This document shows positions 38,840-50,951 of a stretch of 64,000 nt of DNA, in pieces. Source of the stretch: Auanema rhodensis (lineage: Eukaryota; Nematoda; Chromadorea; Rhabditida; Rhabditidae); contig OZ059899.1 in assembly GCA_964057225.1 (NCBI GenBank), forward strand, positions 11,966,001 through 12,030,000. Reading direction: 5' to 3'. The notes beneath the pieces are model-generated. The model saw only the letters and a list, made by a program, of their open reading frames with translations. It ran no database searches and had not been told where the DNA came from. Both the position numbers and the translations under genes were made by a program. Each line of letters begins with the position of its first letter. Positions within the stretch are counted from its first letter, which is position 1.

Positions 38840-40920
38840 AACGTTTAAGAAAAGTGGAAATTCTACAGGAATCGTGGTCTGAAGTCACCCATTTCATTTG
38901 TTGTTTCTCGTTTGTTCTCCTTGACGCCGGTTCCTAATAACTTGGTTTTGTACAGCTTGAAACATGAAAACGATGTTTGACAAAACTAAGTTAAATTTGC
39001 AGGTTTTCGAGATCTCTTAGATGAGGTTTCGGTCTCTCTTTCTATCTATGTATCTCTGTCTCCCCAATCATCTGTTACCTTCTCTCTCTTTTTCGTTTTT
39101 TTCAAACCAATTCCTTTTTTGACCATCTGTTAAAATGATATCGTTGTTTGATTACAAAAGAATAATTAATTATTTATTTGTTTTTCATAACAAAGATTTA
39201 TTTTTTTATTTTCTTGTTATTCTATCCTCTATCATACTTTCGTAATCTCAAATTCCCATGTAGATTATTCTTATAATTTGTAGTTCTCGTAGAGTAAAAA
39301 CATCATCTAACATTTCTCTCGAACCGTTTTTTTGGTCATATCCTCTTGTTCTACTGGTGTCTTAAGGGAAAAGGTTTTTTTTTACTTTATTCCCATCTAA
39401 CACCAACACATTTTTCTCAAAAAAAAAACAAAAAAAAACAAATATTTCAAATCTATCATAAATCTATATATAGTATAAGTGATTCTATTTCCTTAATAAA
39501 TCTTCCAACCTGTCTACGTCGTCTGTTATTTACAGAAAAATTAATTGAAATACAATACAAAGAGAGAAATCTACAATTATCTTCATAACTACTTTTCTTT
39601 TTAAATTTTTTAATGATCAATAGCATAAAAGCTATCAAATATTTTAAAATTATGCAAATAAAAGAATTTCTATTTTAACTGAATGATATTACAAAGAGCT
39701 GGGTTTAAAACACTTATCTACTTGTATAAATAGTTCTTCAAGTCAATAAATTATTTATATTTGGGTCATTTACTTATTTCAAGTTTTCATATGACTTTTA
39801 CTTAATAAAATCTTCAGGATATTGCTTCATGAAAAACAAATTTTAGCTACTAATATTAGTCGTTCTGTCGTCTGTCGTCTGAATATAACAAGAAACAATT
39901 CTGTTTTCTCTACTAGATTACTAATTCAATGTGAGATTAGAACTCGAACTGCTGTCATATGTTACTATCGAAAACATCACTGGAAAGATTAAAAGATGTT
40001 GTTGCCAATCACCAAGCTTCTAGTAGTTGCAGCAGCAACATGTGCAACAGTAGCAACCGTATATAGAGTACTTCGAATAATTTTCGGAACTTTAAATTCA
40101 TAAAATTTGTAATAATAAATCAAATTAAATCCAAGCTACTTGACAGTTACAATGCATTGCTCTTATAATAAATTATGTTGTTGTTCAGATTAGGTAAAAA
40201 CCAAAAAAAAATAAAAAAAATAAATCAATAACAGATGTGAGCCACATCTTCTTCTTCTTCTTCTTCAGCTCTAGCACGTATGATAAATCCATAACAGAAT
40301 TTTTCTTTTTGTAGTTTCGGATATTGAAAATATCCGAAGAGATCAAAGACCATTTATCAAACTATATCGTATAGCTTTGTTCGAAATATATATTATCTGC
40401 AGTCATTCTGTACTCTTCACACCTGTTGCTTCAATGAATTCTTTTTCCTATTTTACTTGTTTGTCGTCAATTGCAAATTTCAATAACTATCCTATCACAG
40501 CCGGACAATCTCATTTTGAATCCCTACATTCCGATGATCGCCATAACTGCTTCATGGATTTAATCCATAATTGCAATAGTAGACTTGTTAAACCTGCTGT
40601 TATTGTAAATATTAAAGGCTTATGGGCATTTTTTTGCAAAGAATATTAATAAACATCATAGTGATCAACTCTTAGTTATTGGAAATTGCAACAGTTTTGG
40701 ATGTTCGCGACGTACGATTTCGAAATCTATTTCCAGTTTCATTATCATTTTGATAGGTTTGAACCAACCTTTTTGGGTTAAGATGTCGTTGTCATACTAT
40801 ATACTTCTCTGATTTTAAAACAGAATGAACAAAAAAATTTTTCGTACAATATATATATACACATATTTGTGAAAACTATAATTTGAACTATGGCCTATAA
40901 AAATGTAATATGGAGTTTAA
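38840..40920. other. Convergent intergenic region (secreted protein / zinc-finger gene)
   Basis: 3' ends of both neighbours lie here. It holds a perfect 10-bp hairpin TTCGGATATT-GAA-AATATCCGAA at 40316-40338 and a (CTT)n tract at about 40247-40266. No gene recognised. Confidence 0.5.
40316..40338. repeat. Perfect 10-bp hairpin
   Basis: TTCGGATATT and AATATCCGAA separated by GAA. The GATATT/AATATC core resembles the hairpin at 26254-26276. Confidence 0.8.
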
Positions 40921-42689
40921 TTAAAAAATATCAAAGTTATCAACATGTTGGGGATGAACACGTTTTACATGCTTTTTTAGTTCACTAGCTAATGGATACT
41001 TCTTATCACAAAATTCGCATCCGTGATTCAGAACCTTCTCGTGTATCCGCCGTTTATGTATGCTGAGTGATGCTGGTGTGGAAAATCGTTTTTGACAATC
41101 AACACAAAGAAAAGGTAATTCTGGCTAAAAATAGATAAAACTATACTCAAACTTCAATTAATAAGCCAACTAACCGTATCAACCTTAGTATACATATGAA
41201 TATTTAACTGTTCTTTTCCATCGTGTTCTGGGTGTTTTCGCTTTATATGACGATTCCTGGATTGCATAGAAGCAAACACTTCAAGGCAATATGGGCACGA
41301 TTTATCTAAAAAAAGATAAGCAAATAATGTCATACGTGAATAACCAAGGGTATTTTTCCTTACCTTTCACTGGCCTACCAGAAACACTACTAATTAGGGA
41401 AGAGCAAACAGACACCGCAGGGCTAACTTGTGGACTACCAGCACATATTCTCTCTTTCGTTAGTTTTCTTTTTTCTAATATATGTTCCCTATTTAAACAA
41501 TAGTAACTATGTCTCTGAAAACAGTTGAATGAACAAAACATTTAAAAAAGGAAATATACTAACCTTATACTCTGATTCTAATCCGAAAGTTTTATGGCAT
41601 ATTTTACAATCAAATATTTTTTCTATAGCATTATCATCTAATCCAACAGAATGAACACTACTTTTGTGGATTGCTAAACTGCTTTCCTCTCTGAAAACAA
41701 ATTGACTGTAAAACAGAAAAAAACACCAGTAAACTGACTTAAACACAGATTTACACTTATTACACGAGAAATACCCATTTTTACTACGAATATGAGTTTG
41801 TTCATGCCTCCTCAAATGATGACCTCTCTTGAATCGCATATAACAGAATCGACATTTGAAAGCATATTCCTTAAAATAATTATAATTAAAACAATAATTA
41901 TGAAATAATATACCTTATTATTTTTTAAATGTTCATTTGATACATGTTGCCTACAAGACTCCTCGTCCAAGAATGCTTTACTACAGATAAAACAGCAAAA
42001 TACTTTTTTAGACTAAAAAACGATTAAAAAATAAAAATCTAATACACTGACAGTAACATACCCTATTAGCTTCTAATAATAAAGATCTCATTCTAGATAA
42101 TTCACGTTTCGACTTTTGTAATCTTTCCGTTTCCTCCTTAAGACTTAATTGTACTATTTCCCTTTCGTGTTCAGCTATAATTTCGTCTGCACGTTTTATT
42201 AGGGCTTGCTGTTGTAAAGCATATTCAGAGTCTTTATCGTTTAATTGTTCCTCAAGCTAAATAATTAGAATCATTAATAGAAAACTTGGCGCTATATTTA
42301 AACCTCATTGAGTATAACAGCATGCTCATCTTTCATTTGATAGTAATATTCATAGAATTCCTCATCATCTGAAGCGACATTTTCCTCAAGACTGGTACTA
42401 AGCTGGCTAAAACATGTTCATAAGTTAATTAAATTCCCAAAGGCTTAATAAACCTTTCATTTGATGAGAAAGATGAGTAGTCAAAGTCTAAACCGTCTAG
42501 TACAGCAGTGCTGGTCGAAGGTAGATTGTGTTCGAAGTAATTCTAAAAAAATATTATAAAAAAATGTATATTTTATAAATGCGTGGTTTATTCCCCTATT
42601 GTTTGGGTACTTAATATTACTCTAGTTTGAGGTACTATATTTTTAGGTTTAATTTTCCCAGGTTTGAGGCATTTTCTTTTAATACACAT
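40921..42689 (-). CDS. C2H2 zinc-finger protein with N-terminal coiled coil
   Basis: About 8-9 exons on the minus strand. The N-terminus (MCIKRKCLKPGKIKPKNIVPQ) is basic; then a Ser/acidic stretch and a long coiled coil (LEEQLNDKDSEYALQQQALIKRADEIIAE...RLQKSKRELSRMRSLLLE). About seven C2H2 fingers follow: CFICSKAF, CRFCYMRFKRGHHLRRHEQTH, CNKCKSVF, CKICHKTFGLESEYKRHSYYC (a C2HC variant), CPYCLEVF...RHIKRKH, CVDCQKRF...HKRRIH and CEFCDKKYPLASELKKHVKRVH at the C-terminus. It is likely a nuclear DNA- or RNA-binding factor. I cannot assign an orthologue. The exon joint inside finger 3 is uncertain. It is divergent from EDC4 (starts 547 bp apart). Confidence 0.8.
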
Positions 42690-43235
42690 GTTTAAGTTTA
42701 TGAGTAATTACTGATTACGATATTAAAAAGAGAGAAAGGATAAAAGAAAAAAGCCTCTAATAAATTTAGAAATAAGAAACATAGTGCAGTACATGCACAT
42801 CAGAATTACTGGCAACGGCAATAGAAGATAACTCTTGATAAGTCTTCATAACAGCAAGAAATGAAACTAACGAGAAATATATTGACTCTCGAGAATCTGA
42901 AAAGTTAATATGAGTTTAAAATTGGAACTGTTCATATATAACAGCGGCATGTGAAAGATTAAAAAATCGGAATTGTAAAAAAGGAAATGAAAGAATGCAA
43001 CATATCTATGACAATATGACTGGAGTGTCACAACAGTCAATCCATTCAACCCACGCGACGCGACCGCGTTGCGGGATTCGTAGACGGTCCTGCAACGAAA
43101 TATTCAACTTTCTGGCATTTTTTCAAGTTTTAATAATTCCTGAAAAATTCATGTATAAATTACAGATTATGTTATAATTTTCGACAATATTATATAATTA
43201 AGTAAGATTCTTTCTAGGAAGGGTAAAAGAGGTGT
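42690..43235. promoter_or_regulatory. Divergent promoter region, zinc-finger gene and EDC4
   Basis: Contains a small G+C-rich patch CGCGACGCGACCGCGTTGCG near 43056-43076. A TTTCTAG acceptor-like site lies about 20 bp before ATG43236. No open frame of note. Confidence 0.4.
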
Positions 43236-46200
43236 ATGGCTGAGCAAAATTTTCACGGAGGACCGGTTATGCAATGTCGTATGGAGTGCTTGTATGTGAA
43301 TAGTAGTTTCAGTGAAATTTTTATATCCATGAATTCAGCTACATAGACGAGTCCTTCGATCGCACCTCATTTTTAAATTTTGGTGATGTTAAGCTAGAGC
43401 TATGTCTGGATGACCCATCATTGAGAGATCGTGATTCGGCAAGAATCCATACCAGTAATCTTTCGGATTTCAGAGGAGACGTATGTTTCGAATAACAGGG
43501 CATATCATAGAATTATTTAGACTCGTATTCCGCAAGGTCGATCATTGACTGTGTCTAAAAATCTGATTGCTTACCGATTCACTTTTGAAAACTCGACAGC
43601 TGTTCGCATCCTAAATAAGGAGTTGAAGAATCGTCGAGTTCTCAAGGTAAGTTAAAATATATAAATGCGGTATATTGTGTTTGATTCAAGCAATTTCTTG
43701 ATACTCCGGTTGATGTTCAATTCGCCACTCATTCTTGTCTGTTAGCCGTAGTTGATAACTCCAATAACTTATATGTATACAAAGTAAATGAAAGTGTTGT
43801 AGAACCGTAAGAAATTTCTGTTTATCGTAACATTAAACAAATATTTTTAAGTAAAAAGTATGTTCAAATCAGTGATTGGCCAGTTGATGAGAAATTGGGC
43901 GATAACACTATTTTACCTCGAATCTCTTGGTGTCCTTATGCACCTGAAAACCCTTCAGATCCAAGCGATGTATGTGATCTAATTGCTGTATTCAGAGTAA
44001 GATAATTGAGTAATTCCTGTTTAAACGATAGTTTTCTTGTAGGGAACTAAGGTACATGTGATCAATCTTAACATAATTGCTGCAAAATATGGCGATTCAG
44101 CTACTATTACATATGAAAAAGCCAAAGAGGTTGATGCCGTTCTTGTTATTGAAGATGAAGAAGTAATGAAATAATATTGTAAATTGTTTCTATATTCAAT
44201 ATTGTTTTACAGAATGTTTCTGTTGTATGCATTTCACCTGATTCTACAGCGGTAGCTGTTGGAACAGAGAAGGGGGTTGTTTCTTTCCATGTTATCAATG
44301 GTGACAAAGCAAAATTCGCGCACAGCTGGAGACCGGAAGTCAAGAACGGTATATCAGATCTGTTTTTCTTGGATGATATTTCCAGCCTGAACTCACCGAG
44401 CTCGTGAGTCATATACGTTAGTTAATCGCGAAATAATCAATACAGTTCTAGTGAACCGGAAAGATTCTGGAGGCACTGTGTAATTGTATCAAATGAAGGA
44501 CGTGATATAGCTCTTTTTGAATGTGAACGTTGGAAACGTAAAAGTGCGGTTTACTCAGTTAATTCTATTTGAAACTTCTTTGTCTGTTTAGGTTTTGTTT
44601 CGATTTCGTCAACATCACGTTTTAAAGCTTACATGGATCCTCGTGTTCGTTATGTGAATTTACTTGATGAGAGTGGAACAGTGAGTAAATTTACTGAATG
44701 TATTGCTCATTTGTGAATCTTTTTGAGGTTATGCTGTGTTTGGAAATACACCGTCCTGCACCAGTATTTGCTTCCGTCACTAAATTAGGATTCCATAGTC
44801 CTCTCATCTCAATTCATCCGTATGATGTTCAAGATTGTAATCTGAATTCGTCTTACGATGGTTTGTAACCGTACACTCATTAACCTTAAAAACAAAACGT
44901 AATTACAGGTGAATTAGAAGATGATTCTTCAGACGATCGTAACGATACAGTTATATCCTCATATATTTCATTAGGAACCAAGGCGTTAGCTCAGCTATCA
45001 GTAAATTTGGAGAAAGTGGAAGTATGGGTAAGTTATTGTTATAGTTCATCTAATATTATCAGTCGTTTAGGGTATTCGGGAATCGGATTCTGAAGAGTCA
45101 GCCAAGTAAGCCTGTTTTATTAGTCATTTTTTATTTTATGTTTCCTGTAGGGATGAGCCTCAACCTCCTCAAGATGCGTACAATGAGGCAAGGGAATCAG
45201 CTCGTTCTTGGCATAGTATGGACAAAGACGAAATTGATCAAAAATTCAGTGATTTAGGAAATAAAGTGAGTTTGATTATCTAATTGCATTAGTTGTATCT
45301 TCTTTTCTAGTTGGATCAACTTACTTATCAAGTACAGCGAATGGAAAATGATCAAAGACATGGTTCTGTTAATGATAACATCCTCCAATCTCTACAACAA
45401 TTTCGTAAGAATACTCGTCGTTGTTCCTTTTAAATGTTTTATTGATTCAGGAGAAGAATTTTCTTTACGGGAAGATCGTTTACTTGCTAATATATCCGAT
45501 TTGATGGAATCTAACAGAAGTGAGACTATTATGGTTATAAGAAATGTTCTTAATGAGAATTCTGTCGCTGTTCAAAATTCAATTCAAATGAACAATAACG
45601 TAAGGCATTTTGGAAGTCGTTTAGATGCCACACCTTTTTTTTTTCAGCAAGCGTCAGATTCTATAACTTCAAGAGTCACAGACTCACTTGCTAATATGAT
45701 TGTTCCTTCTCTTGATCGTATTTGTACTCAACTCTTCAAGCAGCTAAATGAATCATTCCGCCTTGGCATGGAACAGGTTTAAATTATCAAGTTTTTACCT
45801 ATTCTGACTATATGAATATACAGTATATGGTACAACTGCGAGCATTGCATAATGCAACTCTGGCAGCTGTTGCAAGTGCAACTCCAGCTCCTCCAGTGTC
45901 TGTTTCTGCTGATCGACAGGCTTTGATTCAAATGATTAAGGGTCGACAAGGATCTCAAGCTTTAGAAACTGTATGAAAGAAAATAATATGGATAGTTGAT
46001 AGGAATAATTGTAGGTACTAAATCAAGGCGATGTAAATGCTCTGGAATTTGTAATTAATCATTTGGACCCCGATGAGTTTTTCGCTTCAAATCACTTATC
46101 ACAAGCTGTTCTTATTTCTTTATGCCAACAGTTATCGTTACGTATTGAATCTGACACTGACCTGAAATTCAGGTAACTGAGTTTTATATTTAAATTTTAA

Positions 46201-46451
46201 CTTTTCTTGTTTTCAGATATTTTGAACACATATTAGAACGTCTTGATCCAGATGATCGAGACATAAGTCTCATGGTACCTAACGTGCTTCGAAGTTTATC
46301 TCAGGTTTTGACGGGTAAAACTTCTTCCAACTTACCTTTATTTCACCAAGAGAATATTTCAGAGATGCAAACTAAAAGTACAAATAACGCTGTGAAACGA
46401 CCGGCTCGTGTCTTGAATCAAATCATCAAAAGCTTACTGCAAAAAAATTAG
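43236..46451 (+). CDS. edc-4: Enhancer of mRNA-decapping protein 4 (EDC4/Ge-1)
   Basis: About 18 exons, roughly 800 residues, shorter than human EDC4 (about 1,400). The N-terminal half is a seven-bladed WD40-like propeller (NSTAVRILNKELKNRRVLKQF, VQFATHSCLLAVVDNSNNLYVYK, ISWCPYAP, VVCISPDSTAVAVGTEKGVVSFH, HVINLNIIA). A Ser/acidic linker and coiled coil follow. The C-terminal alpha-helical domain (ALIQMIKGRQGSQALETVLNQGDVNALEFVINHLDPDEFF...SQAVLISLCQQL...DLKFRYFEHILERL) is the conserved Ge-1 oligomerisation and P-body targeting region. The protein scaffolds DCP1-DCP2-XRN1 in P-bodies. The Ser-rich linker is shorter than in vertebrates. Confidence 0.88.
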
Positions 46452-49400
46452 ATTCGAAGAAATACTTATCGTTAGAAAGAAAATGAGTGAGTGAGGCGCG
46501 TGAGAGGAAGGTAGAAAAATGGGAGAAAGATAATGATGTTTGCTTCTATTTATTTCATATTTAGATCAGAAGTGTAGAGGGTTTTTTTTCATATAATCTT
46601 CTTCAGAACATTAGTATAATTTAACTTATAGACTTGTATAATTATATTGCTCAGTCTTCAACATGTTTTGTGAAAACTCTTAGATTAGACTCGCGATTTT
46701 GTGATTCCTGACTTTCTTCTTGAAGCTTTGTTTTGTATTTTACTGATTAGAAAGAAACTATATTGATTTTTGGGTGCGACGTAACACCGTTTATGATCAT
46801 GCCACAACATCTGTACTCCATATCTTTTTCCAAATGCTTTGTAGAAGTGACGTCACTAAAAATTCCCTCCTTATATGATTATTGTAATGTTTATACCGGT
46901 ATGAAAATGTGGGTTAACAAGATCAATAAAGCATATCCCACAACCTTCTGTGTTTTTTTGTTGTGTTTTTTTGGGTTGTGTTTGAAACCCTTCTATATCA
47001 TTATCGTGTTCATATTTTTCCTATGATGACTCATATCTCTAACATGTGCTCTGGAACGTTATGTCTCTTTTCCGTTTGCCTATTTTTCCTCTTTCCTTCA
47101 GCCCACCTTCACCCGCCTCCTTTCATTCTTTTTTTTTATCTTTTTCTCTTCATCTCTCCCTTTTAGTGTTTGCGATTTGCTTACTTCATATTTTCCGTTC
47201 TGTTGTGCAACAAGGAAATATTCATACAACGAGAAACTTTTCGATGTATTTTACAATCAAACACAGATCGTTCGTTCTGTGGTTGCATAGACTATCTCTT
47301 TCTATCTGTCTGTATTCTTTTACCTTCGTCGTTCTTTATGAAGTCGAGACTGACGGAAATGTGCGTACATATTGAGAGAAAGAGATATTGAGAACAGAAA
47401 GAAAAAGGGAGGGAAAGAGGTTGGGGAAAAGGAAGGAAGAAAGAGATAGATCCCACGTGTCTCACAACAGCAGCTGCTGCTTCTTATTTTTGTCATTTCG
47501 ATTCTTGTATATGTTAAATTGAATATTTCGTTCAATTTTCTCGTAATTACCTTGGTTTTTTCTTTGAAAAACTCGTATCTTTCCAGTGAACTTCCTTAAG
47601 TCTTAATACTAGAATTAAGTCGGTCTTATTCTTAACCCTGCAATGTGTGAGCAGTTCAATGAGATCACAATCTTGTAAATCTTCATTGTCTGTAGTTCTA
47701 TATAATACAACTTATTCTGAAAACGATTGAACCTAAGAAACTTATTCGTTCACATTTTATTCAATCTTTCGTATTATGAAATAATATGACCTTTTTGTTT
47801 GCTCTAATCGTTCAGAACCTTCGCAACATGATGAGGGACAGAGAGAATGAGTGAAGGGTACATTTGAAAAGAGAGAAGCTAAAATAGATAGCTTATATAC
47901 TGAAGAGAAATCTCTCTTTTTCTTTTAATTCTCTTTCCCTTCTATATCTCTTCGTATCCCCAACATTACCAAACATCGAATTAGTTCAATGTTACTGCTC
48001 AATCACCAGTTTTCCTCTAAGATGGCTGTCCATGTCTACTGAGTGATTTGGGAGTTCTAAACGAGTTGACTAGCTCACATAGCATAAGAGGGATGTTACT
48101 GAGCATTGTTTAACACGCAATGGTCGGAAATTGAACTGCAGAGCATTTGTTTGGTTTCGTCTCCTCGAGCCCTACCCCCAGGCTTTTCATATGCACCACG
48201 AATCTATATTATATTGCCCTATTGACTCAATCTCTATTGTTGTGAGAAACGATTATAAACTAATACTTATTTCGATCACCCAAACCATACGGCTTTCATT
48301 ATTTCATTTTTGTTTTGCCTTCCACGTCTGTCTCTTCTGTATCCAATTCCTCTCCCACGCCCAACTATCTCACTTTTCCTCAAATTTACAGTCGATACCC
48401 ACCCCTCTTGCAGAGTGCGCTGTATTGCCTGACTCATCTGCTTTAGTACTGAAATAATTTCCTACTTTCGTCATTCTTCTAAGCACTTATCGGACTATCA
48501 AATTGCTATTGTATCAGTATTATGTGATGAACTTTTCAATGTAGTGTAGAGGAATATTGCAATCTCTTATCATTCAACTACTATCAATCTGGCAATTTCA
48601 GTCTTTAACCAAGTTCAAAATCAATTTTCTTTTAGCTAACTTTTCCATACTATACGAATTTTAAAATTTCTAATTAGCTGCAATTTTTGTTCTTTTCTTT
48701 GGATTATTTGAAAAAGAGAAGAAGATCGAGAGCCTTTTTTCTGTTTCTTTTGACTCCGCACTCGCCAGATATTCCTCTCGTCCTCCTTAAAAGGCTAGCA
48801 TGTTTGTACTCCACTGTGTCAACTAGAATGATGCTGCTCATCGCTATGTCACTCAAATTATCGTGGAAAGCTTCTTACCCCATTTACTAATCAACTTCAT
48901 GCCCTTTATGCAACATTCGTTTCCACAGTATTTTCCAATCAAACAGTCTGACTGTTTTTAACCTGAAGTACCTCCTGGTAGAGAAGAACATGTCACACTC
49001 TTTGAAGAAGCATATTTTTAAAAAGTTTCTTCATTAAAATACCTTTAAAATGCTTCTTTGCTTTCAATTTCTCGTTTACTAAATGCATTCAGGCTGAATT
49101 CAATTATTTCCATATTGTTCAATCTAACTGGTTGTCCAATTGTCTGTTTAACCAAACGATCATGCTTGTTTTCTAAAGATTCTACTATAGTTTAGCTTCA
49201 GTTTCATCTTTCCGTATGTTGTCTCTTCCGTATTTGGTTATTTCTATATCGCTCATCGTCTTTTCGTATTATCATATGATTGATTGAGCTTTTACTCTCC
49301 TCCGTCTCTTTTCATTCTTAAGCCGTATGGTGTCTATTGATTCACTCTCGTTACTAGCCACACATATGTTATGAATGACCTTAATTGGTTTGTGGTAGGT

Positions 49401-50951
49401 AGTTCAAGTACAGGAGTTGAGTTGTTTCATCTTCTTGTACACAATCGAGGTCACACACCATCATTGAAATGGACCGCCTCGATCCTTCCTCATCCTTCAG
49501 CAACATGTTGTTTTCTGAATTTTTCTCCAGAATTTCAGCACAATGCTTTGCTCTATCTTCTTACCGGCTAAATCATTCTTATTTCCATTGAAAGGCTGCC
49601 TCCACTCTTCTTTTTCCGTCTCATTTCCCTCAAATTTATATCTCAATCCGCGCTGGTCTATAATGTGCAGGCAGGCCACCAGTTCGTTATTTCTCAGCCA
49701 CATGCGTGGTCACAGTGCATCATCTGTGTCGTTTCCCCATCTCATATTGAATCGATTAGTCAATCGAATCTTTTTTCCAATCGACGTTCAGTTTTGTTTC
49801 TAGCAATTTCATCAAAATAGCTCCAATTTGTCAACCTCACATTCCGTATAAGAAATAATTGATTTGTAATAGGCTATCGCTATTTCCGAGCTGCTTGTCC
49901 GTCGGGAATTGCTAACGGTCGATGAGTCAGCGTCCCTTTCTGAAAGTCAGCTGGCACATGTTCCATGTAAGCTAACCCATATGCACCCGACCAATACCAC
50001 GATCTCTTCTCTCTCTTCCACACCATACTCATTGGCGCATTGTTATATGATTATGGAACTAGTTCCATGTCTTACAACTTTCGCATTTAAATTTTCCGTT
50101 TCCGGAAGACCTATGCGATTATAACTTGCCGCTGTTCCTCTCTTTTCATATTTTCATACCATACAAAGTCGCGCACACATCCAACGCACACATTGACGAA
50201 CATACACAACCTTGCTGACGACAACGACCACGACGACGTCAACCGCCTCCTTCTGTCTTACTTTCTGACCTCTCTCACCTTCTCTACTTCTACCAATTTC
50301 TCGTTTTCTATTTTCACCACGAAAAAAAGAGGCAATGCTCTGTTTTCTGTCATTGAAATTGATTTATGGATGCTATTTCGTGCAATTTCCATGGGCAAGG
50401 TATTGAATATAGCCACGGTACATGCTTAGATCAGCACATGCATCTATGGCCTAGCTTGGCCATTTATTTCCGAATAAGGCCATCCAGTTTCCCATTGCAC
50501 GATGTATGTGGCTTTTTAGTCGATTGAACATGGGTCAACTATGACAGCGAAATTCGAGCGGCAGCTGCAACATATGATGCAGATTAGCTTTATCTTCTTC
50601 GGGTTCTCTTTCTTTTACAGAACGACAGACACACGTGTTCTGCCTTTTGTGGTCAATAAATACATGACATCGGCATCATTGAATCCTCGCATGTTTTTTA
50701 TTTTTCTCTTCTTGTATCCTCAGATCCTTCTCATCTCTCAACAGTTTTTTTCTATAGCTATAGTCATCGTTCTATTGACTTTCTACTGTATTTTATTTCG
50801 GCTGTCTTTGATCTTTTTTTATTTCTTCGCATTCTAGCTTCGTGGACCAACTTGTAGATGAATGATTCTTAGGAGTGAAAATGGCAACAGTTCAGGTTTT
50901 TTCTTTTTTTTTTGCAACTTTTGTACTTTTTTTCTTGTGAAGAATGATATT
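46452..50951. other. 4.5-kb intergenic region between EDC4 and the SH3 adaptor
   Basis: C+T-rich on the plus strand with many short frames, none with family similarity or consistent splice sites. It likely holds the EDC4 3' UTR and a long promoter or 5' leader of the SH3 gene. A short TGGCC-TAGCTT-GGCCA dyad is at 50447-50462. Confidence 0.5.

Noticed and set aside
46763-50837. Many 60-110-codon frames in the 4.5-kb gap
   Set aside because: Products are Phe/Ser/Leu-rich low complexity from C+T-rich DNA, without splice signals or family similarity.
50862-50951. Upstream ATG (MILRSENGNSSG...) for the SH3 adaptor
   Set aside because: It cannot be joined in frame to the conserved exon; the sequence before ATG50952 looks like leader with a trans-splice acceptor.
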